Part shown: piece after piece, positions 9,457-21,600 of the stretch
How positions within the stretch are numbered: the stretch's first letter is position 1
How the letters are laid out: each line of letters opens with the position of its first letter
Source: Triops longicaudatus
Taxonomy: Eukaryota; Arthropoda; Branchiopoda; Notostraca; Triopsidae
Length of the DNA: 64,000 nt
Assembly (NCBI GenBank): GCA_022885665.1
Contig: JAGQDJ010000136.1
Coordinates: 172,268-236,267 of the forward strand
Reading direction: 5' to 3'
Translations under genes and position numbers: made by a program
The notes under the pieces: generated by a model
What the model saw: the letters and a program-made list of their open reading frames with translations, nothing else
What the model was told of the DNA's origin: nothing
The model's database searches: none

Positions 9457-12400
9457 ATGGGAGACAATAGTAAGTAAATTGTTATCTTATTTGACCTACT
9501 TTTTACGTTCATAGCTTTTATTTACCTCAGTATTTAGTGAAGTTACCTTGAATCTCGATTGAAGGTTACACCTAAGATATTCAGCATTCTTGATTTGCTT
9601 TAAGCTACCGTTTTATAACATTGACACTGATTCTCTCTAGATATTAGCATTCTGTCTCACTATAAGACGGTTTACAGCGTGTCTAACAATAATGCTGTGT
9701 TAAAAGTTCGCATAATAAAGACATACGTAAAATTTTATACTCCTTTGTCTTTGTAGCGTTTACAAAGTACATCTTTATTTTTACTTCATTTCTCCCATAA
9801 AAGCTATAATTTTTCAAGTTTTTAGGTTTTTGTGTAGGCCAACGCGACTTTATTTAACCGTGGAACTAATTTTTAATTTCTTTTCTAGTGTACGGTTACT
9901 CTGGAAGTAGCGGGGGCGGAGGCGGTAGCTATGGCGGCTACGGCCAAGGACAAAGTGGCTATGGGGGTGGAGCAGGCGCAGGAGGAGCATCCGGCGCCGC
10001 TTCGGCCGGTTATGGCAGCACAAGCGGTGCTGGTGGCGCCAGTAGCTGGGACCAAAGCTCCTACAATTACGGTTCGGGTGCTGACGCTTCTTACGCATCG
10101 GCACCTGGAGCAGCTCCTTACGGTGCTGGTGGAAACGGCGCCTCCTACGGAGGCTACGATCAAAGCTCTGGTGGCTACGGCAGCTCCGGAGCCCCTGCTG
10201 CCAGCTCTTACGGCAGCCAGGGTGGATCTTACGGCAGTTCCGGCCCAGCTTCTTCTGGTGGTGGCTACGGTGGCCAAGGAGGTTACGGAGGCAGTCAAGG
10301 CTACGAGAGTGGCTCTCGCGGAGGTGGTTCTTATTCTGGTTTGTTGTCTTATATTATTTTTAATGAATTGAATTTGCTAACATGTTCGTTTTATGTCTAG
10401 AAATGGGTTACGGTGGCCAGAGTGGCGGGAGAGGCGGAAGTTATGGGTAAGAACATGCTTTCTTTCTTACTTGATGACGAGTTCTTTTAGGAAATTCCTA
10501 TTACTCGAAGAAAAAAAAAAGAGTATTATAATTCTTTCCGAGAGCAAAACGTGTGGTGTAAAGCTCTTTAGGAGCGTCAAACGAATTTCGTGTTGAAATC
10601 TGGAGCCTGTGGCTCTTGGGGGCTTGGAAAGGCTTAGATTTATCACACTTAAACCTTCACGCGAGTTTAAAGTCTCGTTCGGTTTACGGTTATTCGGGTT
10701 AAAAGCTTCGGTGAGTATGGAGTCTGACGTGGAACGGAAGGTATATAAAGTTTGTATTAAAAAAAGATTAAATATTTTGGTTTGAATACGTATTGAGATG
10801 TAGAGTGTGTTTGTTGAAAAATTGGTTGACAAATGCTTTCTGGCGTGTCAATGACGAATTGTTTCCGTTGCAGTTCTAGCGGGGGTGACAGGGGCGGTTC
10901 TTACGCCAAAGGTACAGTAACAGTCCGTCATGGGACAGGTTTGCACACAAATCTTACCATGTGTTTCTTTTTTGTCATTTATTACTATTATTTATATATA
11001 AAATAGTTTATGTTATTACATTCGTAAAGGTTGAGAAGCTGCGCAAGTGTCCGTAGTCGTTAAGTGGGTGGTAACAAAAAACAAATGGCAAACTGATAAA
11101 AAAAATACAGAAAAAGGTGCGTTAAAATTATTCAAAGCCTGGTAAACTCCGCGTGGCGTGTTTCTAGAGTCAAAATAGGGGTGACAAACTGTCATATTCA
11201 GGAAAAGTATCTAAGGGATTTGTTCGAGATTGGAGCGGAATGTTTCGGTAAAAGAATTGTCCAAAAACACTATAAGAACACTAGATAATAAAGAGGTGAT
11301 CAACTCCAGAAGATGGGTTTTGTATTTCGAAACTGGGTATCTGTGAAAAAATCTGTGTTTAAATTGAAGGGTAAATTTTGAATTGAAAAAAATACGCTAA
11401 TTGAAATTGAAAGACTATTTTCGCGTTTGAAAAGAAATTTAGTGCGGTATAGGTCTTCGCGGTTAACTGAAGGAACGTGGGTATACGGTTGGAACTGTTA
11501 GTCTTCAGAATTCCACCGAAAAAATGGTTGCGTAATTTCTTCTAAGAGTTTTGTGTGGGTCTTCCTGTTAAAACAACGTACAAAATAGTTGCAAATACTC
11601 GTGTTAGGTCTTCCTGATTTGTTTAAAGTATGTGTGCGTGCGGATCGAAATTCTGAAGGGTTTTTACCTGAAAACTGGTTGCGTGGTTATTCAAACAATA
11701 CGAAATGGTCGCAAGTTTTGAGAAAGCGTGGGAAGCGTTACTAAGATCCAAACGGATAAAATGCACGTGTAAGTTATGTTTCGAGGGTCTTGTAAAGACG
11801 AGACTGAGTGTCCGGGTTGAACAGAAATTAAAGAAGAACTAGAAAAGCGAGTATTAAGTGGGACTAGACGAACGAACGTGTGTTGCGAATTTTTGAACAT
11901 TTTATACGGTAAAAGAAGTCGAAACGCTTCAGGTCTTCGCGTTAACTAGAAAAAGTGCGGGTTTATGGCTTGAAACCGAAAGTTCGGGATTTTACGAATA
12001 ATGCTTTGATGGGCTTTTAAATGGTTGAGTCCGTACAGATCTCTGTATTAAAGGAAAATCGGGTGTCGCGTAAAAAAATAGTATACTGAGTTCCAAGGGT
12101 ATTTCAGTAAACGAGAAGAAAAAAACACTTGCCATGTTTCAATGCCGGTTCTAGAAGAAATTTTTCAAAATAATTTTCTTGTTTGGTTAAACTAGTTTTA
12201 TATAACGACAAGTATTTCGTAGCTCATTTCTAATATTTTATTTCCTGAAAATCAGGAGGAAGCTATGGCGGCTCCGGTGGTGGCAGTGGCTACGGCGGCT
12301 CGGGTGGCGGCAGTGGCTATGGTGGTCGGTCGGATGATCTGATCACCATGACCGATAGTGTTTTCGTCTCTGGTTTACCCACCAGCGTCACGGAAGAAGA

Positions 12401-13925
12401 ATTGGCCAGCTTTTTTGGCGCTATTGGTGTCATTAAAGTAAGCTTCATGGCGTTCGCACTCGAATTTTTCAGACTTAATTTATTTCAGTTTTATTCTTTA
12501 TTTTATTTCAATTTATCTTTCCGAGAAATTTCTGCTGTTTTATCTGTTTTAAAATTCAAATTATTTTGTTGCCTTTATACTCTGTTTATTGATTTGTTTT
12601 TAATTTATTCTTTCCATTCAATCACTATTTATCAGTGTACTCCATTCGTTTTTTCTTGGTTTGTTAATTATATCATTAAGTTTATTATTATTAATTTTGT
12701 TTAATTTAATTTTGTTTAAACTCATCAAATTTTTCGTCTTTTAGATCGACCGCAAAACGAACAAGCCCAAGATTTGGATGTTCAAAGACAAACAAACCGG
12801 CGCACCCAAAGGTGAAGTCACCATCACCTACGACGACGACAGTGCTGCCAAAGCGGCCATTGAATGGTTTAACGGCCGTCCTTTCAACAACGGCAACTGC
12901 ATCAAGGTTTCCATGGCGACCCGCAAGGCACCCGTAGGAGGCTTTGGTCGAGGCGGTCGTGGAGGTGGCTTCGGTGGACCCCGAGGCGGTGGACCTCCCC
13001 GTGGTGGTCCCCGAGGAGGACACATGGGAGGTGGAGCGCCTGGTGGAGGCATGGGTGGTGGCGGTGGTGGCCCACCTTCCGGAAGCGGTAAGCTTTGACA
13101 TTTTCTCTCGCTTTTCCATCCTTTTTTTCGTTCGTGCGCCTGTGCGGTATTTCTTTTTTTAAGATCATGCGTACGTTATTTTGTAATATTGTTCTTCAAA
13201 GATAATCCTTTTTTCTAATAAACTTCAGAATTAATTTGAAAAAGAATTAATATCAAAAGAAATTAATGAGTAAAGAAAAACTTAAAAGTCACGTAAAAGA
13301 TAAAATATTTTAGTAAAGCCGCAAGGGCGAGAACTTCCTTCGTACAAAGCTGCAAGAAAATGTGGGCCTTCAGGCTAAAATTTTCTGATGCGTTGTACCC
13401 TTCTTTGTGGTTTCGTTGTTGTGTTGTGGGTGGGGCCAATACTTATGACAGAGCGACAAGGTGATTGGGTGTGTGCGGATCCGGGCTGCGGCAACAACAA
13501 CTTCGCGTGGAGAACGGAGTGTAACCGATGCAAGGCACCCAAACCAGCCGGTGCTGGAGGCGGATCGTCGCATTCCGACCGAGGAGGCTTCGGTGGCCGA
13601 GGACGTGGCGGTGGCGACCGGGGTGGTCGTGGTGGCCGTGGATTCGACCGTGGGGGCGGCGGCTTCCGTGGTGGACGAGGAGGTGGTGGTCCCATGATGA
13701 GGTAATTATTTTTTATTATTTATTATTATTGATTGATAATAATTAGTTATTATTTAAAACTAGTCTAGTGTCGACTATCGACAATATTAAACATTAAAAC
13801 TATCGAAAATGTGTGTTTTAATTTAAGTACAATTTCAATTTTAAAGCAACTAATAAATTGTGCTAATACATTTTTGTGTGATATACAGCGACCGTGGTGG
13901 CCGAGATCGTTCGAGACCGTATTAA
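9457..13925 (+). CDS. FUS/TAF15/EWS-family RNA-binding protein (cabeza-like)
   Basis: Eight exons join in frame: 9457-9469, 9889-10338, 10401-10446, 10874-10911, 12256-12437, 12745-13087, 13452-13701 and 13889-13925, giving 452 aa. The first coding exon holds only four codons plus one base. Residues about 1-215 are a Gly/Ser/Tyr-rich prion-like region full of GYG and SYG repeats. An RRM follows at about 217-300 (DSVFVSGLP as RNP2 and GEVTITYDD as the RNP1 region), then Arg/Gly-rich repeats. A RanBP2-type zinc finger at about 358-390 has the four Cys of WVCADPGCG..ECNRCK. RGG repeats follow, and the protein ends RDRSRPY, a PY nuclear import signal for transportin. The family binds nascent RNA, couples transcription to splicing and forms condensates. 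The 1.34 kb intron before the RRM exon is unusually long for this gene. Confidence 0.95.
10912..12255 (+). other. Long FUS intron with internal duplication
   Basis: This GT-AG intron separates the prion-like exons from the RRM exon. It contains diverged repeated segments: aggtcttcgcg.ttaact followed by a related 50-bp stretch occurs near 11451 and again near 11931, and shorter ggtcttcctg copies occur near 11559 and 11608. The internal repeats point to duplication within the intron. Whether they act in autoregulated splicing, as FUS introns do in vertebrates, is unknown. Confidence 0.5.
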
Positions 13926-13964
13926 CGAGCCAGTTTTTCTCTTGGACCTGATTTTTTATGCGGA

Positions 13965-13970
13965 AATAAA
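13965..13970 (+). terminator. FUS-like gene polyadenylation signal
   Basis: An AATAAA lies 40 bp after the stop codon, giving a very short 3' UTR. The convergent clip-like gene ends only about 130 bp further on. Confidence 0.65.
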
Positions 13971-14096
13971 TGGAAACCACTAGTGCGGCATTTCCAGAAT
14001 ATAATGTTTCGTGTATTTGCAAAAACTCAAATAAATAATGACATGTCGTGACTGAGACGAGCATAGTTTTTTTTTTTTTTCAAACAAAACAAGGAT

Positions 14097-15434
14097 TTAG
14101 CTAAACAAACTCAGTAAACTACCTAGAAGGCCAGTACTCTGAGTAGTAGCCTGAGGACGCTGCGATTCTTGAGGTCGGGCGAGATAAGGATTGGGTTGGT
14201 AAAAAGACTGTTGAGGCGGCCGTTGCAAATAAGGCGAGTTGGCTACGTGGTACTGCGAGCCATAAACCGACGCCGGGCCGTAGTTCGCTTGGTACTGCGG
14301 GTACTGGTGATTGGCCACGGGAATAGGATTGGAAGGATTAGGTGCCTGTTGCTGGCCATTGGGCCAAGGATGCGTTTGAGGAAGGTAAGCTGGACGGTTG
14401 ACTAAAGGATAGGCCTGGCCGAGCGGCATTTGGGGTAACGGAGTCGATGGTTCAGTTACTGGTCGTGGAGTTTCAGAGGACCACGGGCCCATTGAATGAA
14501 GCAGTGGTTTTGAAAAGAGCGGAGTTTCAGGGGTGTGAGTACTTTCCTGGGCAGGAGTGTATTGTTCAAGTACTGGCTTTACCTCGGGTCTGATGACGGC
14601 TGGCTGTACATTGGATGAGCTAGCAACGGGAGCCAACCCTGCTTCCCACGTAGGCATGGGGTGGCTGGCATTTGGCACCTTCTGGAAGGGAAGGTCGATC
14701 GGCTGGAAGCTAGCAGCGTAGCCGAGCGTTTGTTCCGCAGCGACGCAGCAAGTTACCAAGCCCGGTGGACAAGTTCCTCTTCGCTGGGCGTAAATGGGGC
14801 ATTCGTGGGCGAGGGTACACTTGCAGGAATACTGCTGCTGAATGGGTAAAACAGTGGCCATGGCTGGTTTAGTAGGAGGTGTATAAGTAGTTGTAGTAGA
14901 AGGTGTCGTAGTGGTGGTGGTCGTAGTAGTAGTGGAAGGAGGAATAATCGCAGGTTTAGGTGCGTTTAATACCATAGGTTTGAAAACGTCCGGACTGGGG
15001 CAACAACGGACTTGGCCGTGTTTACACGCCACAGCGAAACTGAAATCCATGTTTTCGATAGTACACTGGTCGAGAGGTACGCAGCTGCAGGCATCTTTCG
15101 GAGGAGGTTCGGTAGTAGAGGTGTGTGTTTCCGGAGGTGGTGTAGTTGGCTGTGGATTAACCGGTCGGATGATCACTTGTGGGTGCTGTGCGTAGTAATT
15201 GTGGTATTGCGGTGGCAGATAAGGAGAATGTGTGGTACTAGGTTGTTGCGTGGGTACTTGGGTGTGGGATTCTGCGGGGTATCTTACTTTGTTGATATCG
15301 TTAGGACGGTATCCGTTCACGTGGCTTGTTCCACTTTGTCCGTACAGGTTGATTCCACTGTAACTTTTTTCTGGGGCCGAGGCACTGGCCAAGTGAAATA
15401 TAGGAAGGATGAGGAAGACGACGGGGTGCTTCAT
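14097..15434 (-). CDS. Secreted protein with two clip-like cysteine modules
   Basis: A single uninterrupted frame of 445 aa begins with a signal peptide (hydrophobic residues 5-18, then ASASA). Two six-cysteine modules follow, at about residues 116-145 and 204-230. Both have the order CxC-x5-C-x(9 or 12)-C-x6-CC, starting CSCVPLDQC and CKCTLAHEC. This resembles the clip domain of arthropod serine protease homologues, where CxCVPxxxC is typical, but no protease domain follows. Instead the rest is Pro/Gln/Tyr-rich and low in complexity, and the linker between the modules contains a run of threonines that is probably O-glycosylated. It could be an extracellular matrix, cuticle or immune-cascade cofactor. 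I do not recognise a named orthologue. It is convergent with the FUS-like gene, stop codons 171 bp apart. A real gene is very likely; the function is unknown. Confidence 0.85.
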   Translation of the reverse strand: MKHPVVFLILPIFHLASASAPEKSYSGINLYGQSGTSHVNGYRPNDINKVRYPAESHTQVPTQQPSTTHSPYLPPQYHNYYAQHPQVIIRPVNPQPTTPPPETHTSTTEPPPKDACSCVPLDQCTIENMDFSFAVACKHGQVRCCPSPDVFKPMVLNAPKPAIIPPSTTTTTTTTTTPSTTTTYTPPTKPAMATVLPIQQQYSCKCTLAHECPIYAQRRGTCPPGLVTCCVAAEQTLGYAASFQPIDLPFQKVPNASHPMPTWEAGLAPVASSSNVQPAVIRPEVKPVLEQYTPAQESTHTPETPLFSKPLLHSMGPWSSETPRPVTEPSTPLPQMPLGQAYPLVNRPAYLPQTHPWPNGQQQAPNPSNPIPVANHQYPQYQANYGPASVYGSQYHVANSPYLQRPPQQSFYQPNPYLARPQESQRPQATTQSTGLLGSLLSLFS

Positions 15435-16995
15435 GTCGGTAAGGTGAAGAAAGGTAAACTGAGCTAGTACCAGAAGACGACTTTGGTCTTTTGAAGGTAC
15501 TTAACGAGGTCATCGGGTTAAGTTCAGCAAAGGTCAAGTGTCAGAAAGTAAGAAAGTACCGTTTTCCGGTTGACCCTCAGGTGTCTCGGTCATATGCATC
15601 CTATTTGAGACCCACAATAGTGTGAACATGCGGGGAAAAAACATTAACGGGGCACCATGCCTCGTTTAGAAGTGAAAGTTGGAGAAACTTTCCAAGTTCT
15701 TTGCTTATATTAGCCGAATTTACTACGGTTAAGATATTTAAAGTTAGCAAACAAAAAATAACTTCGTTGGCCGAAACTTGTACTGATATTCAAATAGAAA
15801 AGACTGTTTTACTGTAGTAATTATTCTTTTAGTATTTGTTCTTACTAATAAAACTAATTAAAAGCGTCTCGACAACCTCAGTGAACAAACCAATTGTCAT
15901 TGTAACCAGTTTTTACTTGGCTTCTAAGTCCACAGAGGACCTCGGTCGTCGGGAAATGCCGCAACGTAATTTTATACCACGTGAATTGTAATTTATGACT
16001 GATAAATCAACCTGTCTAGGACATAAGCGAAGCTCTATGATTTTATAATAGCAAGGCTTAGGTACGGTAACGTTCCAGTAGTCAACCCTCAGGAAATAGG
16101 TACTCTATAGTACAAATGCTCTTCCTTTGGGAAATTCCGTGTTGATCCTTGGAAACAAAATAAGCCGACCAGTGTATGCTGCAGAAGCAAGTCTGGAACA
16201 TCGGACTTCACGAACAGCAACAAACCGCTTGTTTTCGTTCTTTCTCTTTGGTTTAGAAAACAATCCTCGGTAAAAAGGACATTAGCTTGTCACTTGACTG
16301 TTGAAATTCGGCGAATACAATCGAATGCAAATTTTATTTTATGTTTTCTAGAGGTCCTCATTTTATGTTTCTGTATATTTCTACACGTACACTACGTCAA
16401 CTATGACTGGAAAAAAAAAACAGAAAAAACTCGTTATGATGACCTCTGCGTGTGATGAATTATCGGATTTTATAGATAATATCCGGGCAAAACTATTGCA
16501 ATTTGAGCCACTATTGATTGACATGAACTTCGGCTATAACGGGCAAATTTCTTATCCTATGTAATGTTCGTTCCAGCGAGGTTTTACTGTAATAAAAAAA
16601 GTAGCAAGGTAGCTACGGTGGCATCGAAACGGCGCATTTCGCAGTCGATTTCGTCACTAGGGAATTTTAACAAAAATGTCAGCTCTTGAGTAATTCTTTA
16701 AAACGTCAATGAAAATTCCGAGCTCTTTTAGATCTATTATATTGTATTCTATATCACATCACCCTCCGCTAAGATAAGGACTAACAAAATTCGTCTCGAA
16801 CACCAGCAAAATACATGAAGTGGATAAGGAAGGTTTTTATTTTTAATTAGACTGGGGATTCCTGTCCGTTTTTTTTGTGAAACACGGCTTATGCACTTGA
16901 CCCAGCTGTTGCGAGAATTCATTTTTTTTTTTTAGCGTCCGTAATAAAGCAAGACTCAGTAGCGACTTTCGGCAAGTAGATTCAGTTTCTTTTCT
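15435..16995. other. Intergenic DNA between clip-like gene and NIPSNAP
   Basis: No coding sequence is supported. The right side of the stretch holds the candidate NIPSNAP polyadenylation signal. A lone pogo/Tigger-like terminus lies at 16566-16589: its complement starts CAGTAAAACCTCGCTGGAAC, and I could not find a partner end. The promoter of the clip-like gene should lie just above 15434 on the minus strand; a CTCAGTTT initiator-like string is present near 15460 but no TATA box is obvious. Confidence 0.45.
16836..16841 (-). terminator. Candidate NIPSNAP polyadenylation signal
   Basis: AATAAA on the minus strand lies 155 bp downstream of the NIPSNAP stop codon. Confidence 0.45.
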
Positions 16996-18229
16996 TTACT
17001 GGGTAGGGGAGAAGGGCAGAGGGGTGAGGAGGCGGGTCTCCATTTCGCGAATTAATGGCACTGTGTACGCAACGCATTCATCCCAACCCGGCTTACGCCA
17101 CGCGTTCTCTCTGGCGTCCTTTCGTTGCTGGAGATCCTTGTACGCTAAAATGAAAATAAAAAAAAAAATGCCAAGTAAGTTTTATACAAGTAGAAATAAG
17201 CTTATGCAAGTTTATGCGAAAAAATAAATATAATGCGGGCAATAGGCAAAAGCCTACACTGGTTCTTAATAGGAAAGTCAGTAAATATATAAGTAATTTT
17301 TTTAAGAAGGGAAAAAAGCGCAAGTCTGTGACTTAAACACAAATTAAGAGAACAAGAAGAAGAAACGTACTCCAGATGTGGTGGACGTTATACAACCGGC
17401 CAACTTGGGAAAACAGGCCTGAGAAGGCTTCATGATGATCTTGGCGGTAGTTGATGGCCCGAGCCCAATTGTTGCCCCATTCAATCATGGTTCCGGGCTT
17501 CAGGATGTAGCTACGCAATTCGTAGATGTTGTCTCCTTTCCTGGGAGTGATAGCCGGCCAGAAACTGAACGAAAGCATGTACTGGGAGTGACGAGAACGG
17601 ATCAACGACCCACGTTCTTTGACGAGCTTTGCGTAATCCTTCAAGATTTGTCCAAATTAGCATTCGGTACTACAACACGAACATAAACAATGTTACTGCA
17701 TCGGTTTGAAGAGCTTTCCTAGACTTGTCAAGCCCGGCATAGCCTCCAATGTGGCGCACCAGGCTCACAGTCTGATCTTGGTCGCCAACGAGCACGGACC
17801 AGGCAGCTACTAGTTCAATATTCAATTCAGGTTTCGATTTGATCAAGTCGATAATGTTTTGACTAACAAAAGAGAATTAAAATTGCGAACTCAAGATTGC
17901 GATTTTTTTACGCATTTTTCAAGTAGGCCTCGTTAGCCCCTGGGATAACATTGTACGTTTGAACTTCGTAAACCACTTCTTTATCAGAGAGTAGCTGGGA
18001 GTGAGACTCCTTGGTTGGCTCAATTCGACGAACCAAAAGCTTGCTCAACCAAGAATCTTCCTTATCAGCGCATTTTGACGTCGTTACAATGCTCCTGAAA
18101 TTGATCAAAACAAAGCCTTTTAAGAGTCACATAGCTAACTTAACGAGTCCGGCATAAAACTAACCGAAGATTGGACGTAATCGGGGTCAAATAGGCCGAA
18201 GACCTCTTCAAAACACGAACGGACGCCAT
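16996..18229 (-). CDS. NIPSNAP family protein
   Basis: Five minus-strand exons, 18229-18165, 18094-17912, 17862-17697, 17638-17371 and 17144-16996, join in frame to 276 aa (human NIPSNAP1 is 284). The N-terminus is basic and hydroxylated (MASVRVLKRSSAYLTP), as in a mitochondrial targeting sequence. Family signatures are DSWLSKLLVRRIEP, the two ferredoxin-like NIPSNAP repeats with VQTYNVIPGANEAYLKN and NIYELRSYILKPGTMIEWG, and the final exon with YKDLQQRKDARENAW and ending TPLPFSPTQ. The exon 3-4 junction was set by frame: an earlier AG would run into a stop, so the acceptor ending at 17639 is used. NIPSNAP proteins sit in mitochondria and can mark damaged ones for autophagy in vertebrates. 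The gene is divergent from DDX54. Confidence 0.93.
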
Positions 18230-18652
18230 GTTTGTTAACACAGAGGTAGATTTCAGAAAGGAAGTGGACCGAAAGGGCGGAGCTAAAAATAATAAATAAA
18301 TAGAGGGCGGATCTGAATAGCGATCATCTCCAAGCCTGCCGTTCGCCATTCCCACATGTATTGTACGGCATTTCGATACAGGTCACTTTTCGATAGTAAC
18401 ATACACGCGTAGCTCAGCTAATTTTGGTCCGGTCATCGTAAGAATCACCTCGTGACAGACAGGTATTTGCAAAGAATAGTTACATAGTAACAGTCGCAGG
18501 CTGACACAACGTGGGTAAAAACAGACCGTGTTGGTAGTGCGGCATTTGTATTAGTTAACTCGTGTTAAGTTTCGTACGAATTTCGAAGGCCTATACAATT
18601 ATTTGAAGTCTTATACAATAACAGGTTCAATCATAGAATATTGCGTTAAAGA
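18230..18652. promoter_or_regulatory. Shared NIPSNAP/DDX54 divergent promoter region
   Basis: 423 bp separate the two start codons of divergently transcribed genes. Two copies of TTTCGATA, half of a DRE-like site, occur at 18371-18378 and 18388-18395. No TATA box is evident on either strand near the genes. The bidirectional promoter is inferred from geometry. Confidence 0.5.
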
Positions 18653-21600
18653 ATGGGGGAAGAGGTCAAAGGCTTTTCAGCCTACAATGAAGATGGTTAT
18701 GCCTCGGAAGCCGAATTGGATACACGTGCTTTGGTTCAAGAACAAAACAGGAAAAAGAAGAAATCTGGTGGATTTCAATCTATGGGCTTAAGCCACAATA
18801 TATTCAATGGGGTGATGAAGAAAGGCTACAAAGTGCCTACACCCATTCAAAGAAAAGTAAAAAATAAATAAAAGATGCAATAAATCTTCGACAGTTTTCG
18901 CAATTTCTTTAATTTTTTCAGTGTATTCCCCTAATCATGGACGGCAAAGATGTAGTAGCTATGGCTAGAACGGGTAGTGGCAAAACGGCATGTTTCCTTA
19001 TCCCGTTATTCGAGAAATTACAAGCCCGATCTGCCAAAGCCGGCGCCCGGGCTTTGATCATGTCGCCCACGCGCGAATTGGCGCTCCAAACTTTGAAATT
19101 CACACGTGAATTAGGCCGTTACACCGGCCTGAAAGCAGCAACAATCTTAGGAGGCGATTCAATGGAAGCTCAGTTCGCTGCCATTCACGAAAACCCCGAT
19201 ATCATCATTGCTACGCCGGGTCGTTTCGCCCATTTGTGCGTGGAAATGGAACTGAAACTGAAAGATGTTCAGTACGTCGTTTTTGACGAGGCTGATAGGT
19301 AATTTTTCAATATCTTTTCCATCAAGCACATTTCCGCATTAGTATTATCACTCTGAAGGTTGTTCGAAATGGGTTTCGGCGAGCAACTTCTTGAAATTTT
19401 AAAGCGTCTGCCGGACAACCGGCAGACTTTGCTTTTTTCGGCCACCTTGCCTAAAATGCTGGTCGAGTTCACCAAAGCTGGCTTAAGCGACCCTGTCTTG
19501 CTCCGTTTGGATGTCGATACTCGTTTACCTGAGAACCTTTACCTCGCTTTTGCGTTCTGTCCCACGGAAGCCAAACCCGCTGCGCTGCTGCATCTCTTGA
19601 AGAACGTGGTCAAACGAGACGAACTCACCATTGTCTTTGCAGCAACCATGCATCACGTGGAGTACTTACATATGGTACATAATTAAAGCTTTAAATCCAA
19701 AGATTTAATTTCGCTTTTTTCCCGACAGCTTCTCGATCGAGCTGGAATACGTAATTCCTATTTGTATTCGAGCTTGGACCCTGCTGCACGTAAAATCCAC
19801 GCAGCCAAGTTTCAAAACAGAGTGGTGCACGTGCTCATTACAACGGACATTGCTGCCCGTGGTATTGACATTCCTATGCTGGATAACGTTGTCAATTATA
19901 ACTTCCCTTCTAAATCCAAACTCTTCGTCCATCGCGCTGGTAATTCGTTTACCATTGTCTTTTGAATGTTTTTCGCAATCTAAAGGTGGAATTAGGTCGA
20001 GTGGCTCGAGCGGGACGGTCTGGTACGGCTTTTTCGTTGATTTCCTTGGATGAAGTGGCCTATTACGTCGATTTGCAACTCTTTTTGGGACGGACGGTGA
20101 AAACAATTCCACAAGAAGGTCTGGCTAAGAAGGAAGAAGAACAAAACGAATTTACACCCATCTGGGATAACTATATGGGTCGCATCGCGCACAGTGTCAT
20201 GGACGATTTTGGTAGCGTACTGGAACTGTGGCACAAAGAATCCGTGGATTTGGTAAATTAAGCTTATGTATTTTGTTTAGATTTATTTTTCGACGTCGTA
20301 ATACAGCTAGTGTTCTATTAAAATCTAGGATGCTCTAGTACAACTAGCTATTTATTTTTAGCGTGTGCTGAAGATTTTCGACGTTTATTTCAAAATAAAA
20401 AAAAATAATAAATAAATATTTTTTTTTTTTTTGTAATTAGACGAACATGGTACGGGTTTGTAGCAGTGCATACAAACAGTACAAACGCTCGTGTCCGGCG
20501 CCGTCACACGAAAGTGTGAAACGTGGCAAAGCTATTCCATTGAATACCATGGGCTTTCATCCGTTATTCGTCACAGAAGAAGAACAAGGCGACATGGGTG
20601 CCAAAAGGCTCGAGATTTTGCAGAAAATGAAGAATTTCAAACCACACAATGTAAAGCTTTCTCTTTCGTTCTCTAAGCAATAACGCTTTTGGCTCCAATG
20701 TATGATTTGTTTGCTTTGCAGACCATATTTGAAATCGGCGTCACACAAGACTCGTTGAAAGCGAAGATTATGCGAGAAAAACGCAAAGCCCATGAAGCCA
20801 CCATTGCCAAATTTCACCAGAAATTAGAAGCGGCTGGCAGTGATGACGAAGGTATATTACAAATGCGTTTTGTTCAGAAGTGATTAGCGTATAATGGGTA
20901 AATTCAATTCAAATCAAACTTAAAACTAGTTTTTGACATTCGAATCAATTTAATTCCATTTTAGAAGGCTAAGTTAATTCAATTCGTTTGGTAAAGGAAA
21001 TTTGGAACTCAAAATTTCAATGGATATTATGTAATTGAGCAATGCGTTTTAAATTACTTTCTTTTATATCCGTTTATTCCCGCCAACCGTAATGAAGAGA
21101 AATTCTCAAACATGTAAAAAGTTTTAAATGTAAAAAAAAAGCGATGGATTTCTTTTTAAATTAGATGAGGACCAGGAAAGAGACGACACTGTTGTGAAGC
21201 AGGAAGATGAAGACGCTACCGCGGAGGATGTGGAGAACACGTTTCAAACGGTGATTGCCCCTCGTAAGCGGCAAAATGCCAAGCCGTTTGAAGCGAAGAA
21301 AAAGGCCAAGAAAGCCAAATTGGAAAAAGGCAGTGTTGATTTCAAGGATAAAGAACATTATATTCCGTATGCAGCAGCCAATCACCACCTAGAAGCCGGG
21401 TAAGCCCTCTTGGTCCCTCTTTCTTGAAGTTTTGCCATGGTTACTGAGTCTTTTCCTTTCACTTTTAAGCTTGTCTTTGGTGTCTGATTTCAATTTGGCG
21501 GCAGCTGATGCTGTTATGGATTTGACAGCCGATGAGGACCAAGAACTGAGGAGACAAAAAAGCATGCTGCGATGGGATAGGAAAAAACAAAAATATATCG

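Noticed and set aside
9885..10298. Long minus-strand open frame opposite the FUS exon
   Set aside because: It mirrors the Gly/Ser/Tyr-rich repeats of the real + strand exon and gives a low-complexity Ala/Thr/Ser sequence; it has no splice or start support.
12706..13119. Minus-strand open frame opposite the FUS RRM/RGG exon
   Set aside because: It is a compositional shadow of the GGX repeats; the + strand exon is supported by the RRM motif and splice phase.
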